A stretch of 64,000 bases of DNA, taken from assembly GCA_001442985.1 (NCBI GenBank), contig LDYB01000009.1:1-64000 (forward strand). The letters are read 5' to 3'. The notes under the pieces were generated by a model. The model was not told the origin of the DNA, made no database searches, and saw nothing but the letters and a program-made list of their open reading frames with translations. Shown here piece after piece: positions 60,183 to 64,000 of this stretch. The stretch is from Armatimonadetes bacterium DC (lineage in GTDB: Bacteria > Armatimonadota > Fimbriimonadia > Fimbriimonadales > GBS-DC). The translations under genes were made by a program, and so were the position numbers. Each line of letters opens with the position of its first letter. Position 1 is the stretch's first letter.

Positions 60183-61067
60183 ATGCGAATCAGCACCGAG
60201 TGGCAGTTTCGGCAGATGGAGCGGGCAATCGGGCGGGGCACCGAGCGCCTGAGCCTGTGGCAGCGCCGCACGGCGACAGGACGGCGCGTGGAGCAACCCT
60301 CCGATGACCCCGTGGGCACGGTGCATGCGCTCGCGCTTCGTCAGCAGGTCGCCCAGATAGAGCAGTATGGGCGCAACATTCGCGAGGCGAAACTGTTTCT
60401 GCAGGCGACCGAACAAGCGTTCGCCGATATCGGCGAGGTGCTTTCTCAAGTACGCCAGATTGTAACGCAGGGCGCGAACGACACGCTCACCGCCGAAGCG
60501 CGCGAGGCGCTCATCCAGCAGGTGCGCCAGCTCAAGCAACGCCTGCACCAGCTGGGCAACCAGCGCCCCGATGGCGAACGCTATCTGTTCAGTGGGCAAA
60601 ACCTGCACACCGCGCCCTTTGATATCGTCGGCGGCGCGATGGTCTATAATGGCGACGGCAACCCGCTGCTGGTACCGATTGCGCCCGACCGCAACCTGCC
60701 AATGAACTTTTCGGGCGCCCGTATCGCTGACCTCTACAATAAGCTCACCGAAATTGAAAACCACCTGCTCAGCGCCGACTCGTTCACCCTCTCCAATACC
60801 GACCTGCGCGATATTGAACAGTTCCAGTCCGAGTTTCAGCGCTATCGGGGCGAGGTGGGCGTGCGCCTGCGCGAACTGCAGGATTATGAGACCCTGTATG
60901 CCAGTCGCAAAGACCAGCTGCTCGGCAACTTAGCCGATATTGAGGAGATTGACCTGGCGGAAGCCATCAGCCAGCTGCGTCAGTCGGAGCTGAGCTATCA
61001 GGCGGCGTTGCAGGTTTTTTCGAGGGTTCACTCGCTGAACCTGTTTGACTTCCTGCGCGGAGGTTAA
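60183..61067 (+). CDS. flgL: Flagellar hook-associated protein 3 FlgL
   Basis: FlgL is the second hook-filament junction protein, flagellin-like. The 294-residue protein has the N-terminal coiled end (MERAIGRGTERLSLWQRRTATGRRVEQPSDDPVGT) and the C-terminal LAEAISQLRQSELSYQAALQVFSRVHSLNLFDFL. Start at ATG 60183 with AGGTG upstream; GTG 60180 also in frame. Precedes fliW. Confidence 0.93.
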   Translation: MRISTEWQFRQMERAIGRGTERLSLWQRRTATGRRVEQPSDDPVGTVHALALRQQVAQIEQYGRNIREAKLFLQATEQAFADIGEVLSQVRQIVTQGANDTLTAEAREALIQQVRQLKQRLHQLGNQRPDGERYLFSGQNLHTAPFDIVGGAMVYNGDGNPLLVPIAPDRNLPMNFSGARIADLYNKLTEIENHLLSADSFTLSNTDLRDIEQFQSEFQRYRGEVGVRLRELQDYETLYASRKDQLLGNLADIEEIDLAEAISQLRQSELSYQAALQVFSRVHSLNLFDFLRGG

Positions 61068-61074
61068 AGCCACT

Positions 61075-61539
61075 ATGGAACTTCACACCACACGATTCGG
61101 TACAATTAACATCGAAGCAGGGGATATTATCACCTTCCCCGACGGACTGGTGGGGCTGAGCCAGTTGAAGCGGTTCGTGCTGATTAATCATCAGGAGGGC
61201 AGCCCCTTCCGTTGGCTGCAGTCGGTGGAAGAACCAGGGTTCGCGCTGCTGTTGATAGACCCATGGTTCTTCTGCGCCGATTATGAGGTGGTGCTATCCG
61301 ACGCGGAGGTCGAGCGCCTGCGCGTGTCGGACGACTCGGTGCTGGTGGTGTACACCACTGTGACCATTCCACCGGGCAAGCCGCACGCGATGACCGCGAA
61401 CCTGATGGCGCCTATCGTGATTAATGCCACAGAGCGGTGTGGGCGACAGGTGATCCTGGAGGACGAGCGATATCATACGCGCCACCCGATTCTGCAGGAG
61501 ATGTGGCGCACGACAGAGCGCGCCGAAAGCGCGGGGTAA
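61075..61539 (+). CDS. fliW: Flagellar assembly factor FliW
   Basis: FliW binds flagellin and CsrA, releasing CsrA control of flagellin mRNA when filament protein is exported. The 154-residue protein shows TTRFGTINIEAGDIITFPDGLVGL, FALLLIDPWFFCADYEV and LMAPIVINATERCGRQVIL. It lies 7 nt after flgL; csrA follows after 27 nt, the standard order. Confidence 0.95.
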   Translation: MELHTTRFGTINIEAGDIITFPDGLVGLSQLKRFVLINHQEGSPFRWLQSVEEPGFALLLIDPWFFCADYEVVLSDAEVERLRVSDDSVLVVYTTVTIPPGKPHAMTANLMAPIVINATERCGRQVILEDERYHTRHPILQEMWRTTERAESAG

Positions 61540-61566
61540 ACCTGTTCGCCATGGAGGGCAATCGTT

Positions 61567-61809
61567 ATGTTAGTTCTGACACGCAAGGTCAATCAGAGCA
61601 TCATGATTGGCGATGACATCGAGGTGATTGTGCTGGAGGTGCGCGGCGAACAGGTGCGCCTCGGCATCAAAGCGCCACGCTCGATTGCGGTGCATCGCCG
61701 TGAAATTTATGAAGCCATCCAGCAGGAGAACCTGCGCGCGGCAGAAACCCAGCCGCAGGATGTGCCCGAAACCCCGCCTCAAGGCTCCACAACCCGCTCC
61801 GCCTCGTGA
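61567..61809 (+). CDS. csrA: Carbon storage regulator CsrA
   Basis: CsrA is an RNA-binding dimer blocking translation of target mRNAs at GGA sites. The 80-residue protein starts [25 protein letters not shown] with [21 protein letters not shown], followed by a 25-residue tail. ATG after AGGGCAATCGTT. Partner of FliW encoded upstream. Confidence 0.96.
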   Translation: MLVLTRKVNQSIMIGDDIEVIVLEVRGEQVRLGIKAPRSIAVHRREIYEAIQQENLRAAETQPQDVPETPPQGSTTRSAS

Positions 61810-61827
61810 AACGGGTATCCTCATGCT

Positions 61828-63423
61828 ATGCGGGTGCTGATTAGCGACTCCATCGCCCCCGAAGGACTGGCGGTGTTCGAATCGGCAGGCATTCCAGCCG
61901 ATTACAAGCCCGGAATCTCCCGTGAAGCGTTGCTTCAAATCATCCCCCACTACGACGCGCTGATGGTGCGCTCCCAGACAAAAGTGGATCGCGCCGTGAT
62001 TGAGGCGGGTACCCGACTCAAAGTGGTGGGGCGCGCGGGCGTCGGCGTGGACAATATCGATGTGGCTGCCGCGACCCAGCACGGGATTATTGTGGTCAAC
62101 TCCCCTGAAGGCAACACGATTGCTGCTGCTGAGCTGACCTTTGCGCTGCTACTGGCGCTGGCACGCAAGATTCCGCAGGCAGACCGCTCGCTTCGGGCGG
62201 GCGAGTGGAAACGCCAGCAATTTATGGGGGTGGAGCTCTCGCGCAAGACGCTGGGGATTATCGGCATCGGCAAGATCGGGCGCGAGGTGGCACGACGGGC
62301 GCGCGCCTTCGGCATGCAGGTGCTGGCTTACGACCCCCATGTGCCCCCAACCCATATCCAGCAACTGGGCGCGGAACCTGTGGATTTAGAAACGCTTCTG
62401 CGCCAGAGCGATTTTATCACGCTCCACGCTCCCCTGACCCCCGAAACGCGCAATCTGCTGAACGCGGAACGGCTGCGGCTGACCAGACCGGGCGTGCGCA
62501 TTATCAACTGTGCGCGGGGCGAGCTGATTGATCTGGAGGCGCTGGCGGACGCCATCGAGTCGGGGCATGTGGCGGGCGCGGCGCTCGATGTGTTCCCCAC
62601 AGAGCCGCCGCCCCCCGACCTGCGCGTGCTTCATCAACCCCAGAATGTGCTGACCCCCCACCTTGGCGCATCTACCGAAGAGGCGCAGGTCAAAGTCGCC
62701 ATCGATGTGGCGGAGCAGATTGTCGCGGTGCTGACGGGCGGTGTGCCCCGCAGCCCTGTGAATCTCACCCCCATCCCCGCCGACCAGCTGGAGCGCGTGA
62801 AGCCCTACCTGCGCCTCGCCGAGCGCATGGGTAGCCTGCACGCCCAGCTGCTCAACACGCCCGTGCAGAAAGTGCGCGTGCAGTTCGCAGGCGACTGGAG
62901 CGGGCTTCCGCTGGACACCATCGCCCGCGCCGTGCTGGTTGGGCTGTTCCAGAACACGACCGACACGCCCGTGAACCTCGTGAACGCCCCCCTGATCGCC
63001 CAGCAGCGCGGGGTGCAACTGGAATGGGGCACCCGCGCCGAAAGCGACCTCTACCCTGACACTCTCCACACGATTGCCCACACCCCGCACGGCGAACAGC
63101 GGCTTACAGGCACGGTCTTCGGACGCCACGACCTCCGAATCACCCACATCGACGACCTGTTTGTGGACATCAAGCCCGAGGGTATTTTGCTCTTCACCGA
63201 ACACCATGACCGCCCCGGCATCATCGGGCGCGTGGGCACGCTGTTAGGGGACCACCAGATTAATATTGCCGGCATGCATGTGGGGCGCGAGCGCATCGGC
63301 GGACGCGCCATCATGATTCTGCAACTGGACAACCCCATCCCGCGTGAGGTGTTTCAGCAGATTCAGGCACTCCCCGGCGTGGAGAGCGCCCGGGTCGCCA
63401 TTTTCCCCACCGATTTGGTATAA
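61828..63423 (+). CDS. serA: D-3-phosphoglycerate dehydrogenase
   Basis: It starts serine synthesis by oxidising 3-phosphoglycerate with NAD. The 531-residue long form has the catalytic domains (1-310: LISDSIAPEGL; LGIIGIGKIGREVARRA; RIINCARGELIDL; TPHLGASTEEAQ), an intervening ASB-like domain (about 320-440) and a C-terminal ACT domain (about 455-531: HHDRPGIIGRVGTLLGDHQINIAGMHVGR) for serine feedback. Its stop codon lies inside the -10 box of trx. Confidence 0.96.
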   Translation: MRVLISDSIAPEGLAVFESAGIPADYKPGISREALLQIIPHYDALMVRSQTKVDRAVIEAGTRLKVVGRAGVGVDNIDVAAATQHGIIVVNSPEGNTIAAAELTFALLLALARKIPQADRSLRAGEWKRQQFMGVELSRKTLGIIGIGKIGREVARRARAFGMQVLAYDPHVPPTHIQQLGAEPVDLETLLRQSDFITLHAPLTPETRNLLNAERLRLTRPGVRIINCARGELIDLEALADAIESGHVAGAALDVFPTEPPPPDLRVLHQPQNVLTPHLGASTEEAQVKVAIDVAEQIVAVLTGGVPRSPVNLTPIPADQLERVKPYLRLAERMGSLHAQLLNTPVQKVRVQFAGDWSGLPLDTIARAVLVGLFQNTTDTPVNLVNAPLIAQQRGVQLEWGTRAESDLYPDTLHTIAHTPHGEQRLTGTVFGRHDLRITHIDDLFVDIKPEGILLFTEHHDRPGIIGRVGTLLGDHQINIAGMHVGRERIGGRAIMILQLDNPIPREVFQQIQALPGVESARVAIFPTDLV

Positions 63424-63424
63424 T
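63419..63424 (+). promoter_or_regulatory. trx promoter, -10 TATAAT overlapping the serA stop codon
   Basis: TTTGGTATAATACG contains the serA TAA (63421-63423). The trx ATG is 19 nt downstream with GGAGG in the leader. Confidence 0.6.
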
Positions 63425-63442
63425 ACGCGCGGAGGTTATCCT

Positions 63443-63766
63443 ATGGCAGCGAAAGCAATTACACAGAGCGAATGGCAAAAAGAGGTATTGGAATCGCCTA
63501 TCCCGGTACTGGTGGACTTCTGGGCGGTGTGGTGCGGACCCTGCCGCCTGATTGCCCCGATTGTGGAAGAGTTAGCCGCCCAGTATGCGGGCAAGCTCAA
63601 GGTCTATAAGGTCGATGTGGATCAGGAGCAGGGGCTTGCCATTCAATACGGCATTATGAGTATCCCGACGCTGTTGCTGTTCAAGAATGGGCGCGTGGTG
63701 GAGCAGATTGTGGGCGCTCTGCCCAAAGGCGCGATAGAGCAAAAAATCGCGAAGCATCTGCAGTAG
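63443..63766 (+). CDS. trxA: Thioredoxin
   Basis: Cytosolic disulfide reductase of 107 residues: VLVDFWAVWCGPCRLIAPIVEELAAQY with the WCGPC active site at about residues 31-35 and the cis-Pro loop IMSIPTLLLFKNG. Start at 63443 with GGAGG. Monocistronic judging by its promoter. Confidence 0.96.
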   Translation: MAAKAITQSEWQKEVLESPIPVLVDFWAVWCGPCRLIAPIVEELAAQYAGKLKVYKVDVDQEQGLAIQYGIMSIPTLLLFKNGRVVEQIVGALPKGAIEQKIAKHLQ

Positions 63767-63795
63767 ACTACTTCTCCCATTTGCATCCTTTGTCG

Positions 63796-63819
63796 GGCTG
63801 GGGGCGCAACACCCCAGCC
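63796..63819 (+). other. Hairpin after trx
   Basis: 8-bp perfect GC stem (GGCTGGGG with CCCCAGCC, 8-nt loop), about 30 nt past the trx stop. No T tract follows, so termination is uncertain. Confidence 0.4.
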
Positions 63820-63853
63820 TGTGCCGATAGAGCGGTAGGTAGCGCCTGTCCCC

Positions 63854-63906
63854 GCTGGCTCAAAGAGCCGACGGAGGTCGACTGCGTTTTAAACGGCTTC
63901 AACCGT
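63854..63906 (+). repeat. Dispersed structured repeat, copy C (degenerate)
   Basis: Contains half of the AGCCAGC hairpin (GCTGGCT), GCCGAC/GTCGAC (63867-63882) and ACGGCT/ACCGT (63893-63906). Same order as the right half of copy B. Following sequence to 63955 resembles 49797-49855. Confidence 0.6.
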
Positions 63907-63971
63907 CGGGCGCAAACGCCCCGGGTGTCCGTGGCTTGCCCGTTTTCCGGCTTGCCTCTCAAACGCAATAA

Positions 63972-63997
63972 GCCCCGAAGGGGGTTCCCTTCGGGGC
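63972..63997. terminator. Strong hairpin at the right window edge
   Basis: Perfect 11-bp stem (GCCCCGAAGGG with CCCTTCGGGGC, 4-nt loop). On the minus strand it is followed by TTATTGCGTTT, fitting a terminator for a gene beyond the right edge; the plus side is cut by the window end. Confidence 0.6.
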
Positions 63998-64000
63998 AAA

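Noticed and set aside
63768-63968. 66-codon minus-strand frame at the right end
   Set aside because: It runs through the degenerate repeat and hairpins and has no recognisable feature.
1-64000. CRISPR arrays and tRNA or rRNA genes
   Set aside because: I looked for evenly spaced direct repeats of 24-40 nt and for cloverleaf or rRNA signatures and saw none.

Overview
The window is a gene-dense, GC-rich bacterial chromosome segment. The encoded envelope is that of a diderm: FlgH and FlgI (L- and P-ring), Lnt, outer-membrane-like proteins. Two prepilins end in the H-x9-DG signature of the DUF1559 type, LTxxQ and S-layer-homology-like proteins are present, and flagellar genes sit next to fliW-csrA. 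Together these fit Armatimonadota best; this is inference from gene content, since no rRNA or other phylogenetic marker was examined. Genes are packed tightly: start-stop overlaps of the ATGA or TGATG kind are common, and several convergent gene pairs overlap at their 3' ends.

Layout. 0-4.6 kb (minus strand): succinate dehydrogenase sdhC-sdhA (no sdhB follows), an S-layer-homology-like exported protein and an LTxxQ protein. 4.6-8 kb: an operon of hybrid histidine kinase, universal stress protein and a TIGR00725/LOG-like protein. 7.9-10.4 kb (minus): glmU-prs. 10.4-11.2 kb: intergenic repeat and an orphan DUF433 antitoxin-like gene. 11.2-13.7 kb: DUF177-rpmF-plsX-metallohydrolase. 13.7-19 kb: WD40/dockerin-like protein, two small membrane-associated proteins, GT39 glycosyltransferase. 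19.1-24 kb: a LuxR-type regulator, then a cassette of DUF1573 protein, Cys-rich exported protein, membrane-anchored protein, prepilin and lnt. 24-29 kb: arsR-yceI-membrane protein, divergent from a sugar-binding lipoprotein, and a Gly-rich repeat surface protein. 29-34 kb (minus): UPF0324 exporter, rhodanese-metallohydrolase fusion, and a restriction-modification pair. 34-38 kb: membrane protein, peptidyl-prolyl isomerase, Gfo/Idh/MocA oxidoreductase. 38-41 kb (minus): pspA, outer-membrane-like protein, J-domain-like protein, GT2. 41-42.8 kb: AAA ATPase plus a small partner gene that carries an in-frame amber codon. 42.8-44.4 kb: dapD and an amidase. 44.4-49.5 kb (minus): DUF503, rbfA, anti-sigma-like protein and an 1160-residue outer-membrane-like protein. 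49.5-50.8 kb: a short element with terminal inverted repeats that contains a structured repeat, and a prepilin gene. 50.9-61.8 kb: the flagellar region (flgFG, fliDS plus a small chaperone-like gene, flgAHIJNKL, fliW, csrA). 61.8-63.8 kb: serA and trx. The right end holds a decayed copy of the repeat and a strong hairpin.

How it works together. The flagellar block encodes rod, L/P rings, hook-associated proteins, cap, export chaperones and the FliW-CsrA post-transcriptional switch. It carries three sites resembling sigma-28 (FliA) promoters. Most other transcription units start from a conserved extended -10 box, GGGTATAATC, without a recognisable -35 box, and in several cases the -10 lies only 6-10 nt before the start codon (leaderless transcripts).

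The points most worth following up are: (i) the AAA ATPase plus TOPRIM-like partner module with its amber codon, a candidate decaying defence system; (ii) the dispersed three-hairpin intergenic repeat, one copy lying inside an element whose ends resemble those of IS6-family elements; (iii) the Cys-rich exported protein cassette and its unusual regulator with a duplicated receiver-like unit; (iv) the extended -10/leaderless promoter signature; (v) the reversed-order rhodanese-metallohydrolase fusion next to a UPF0324 exporter.
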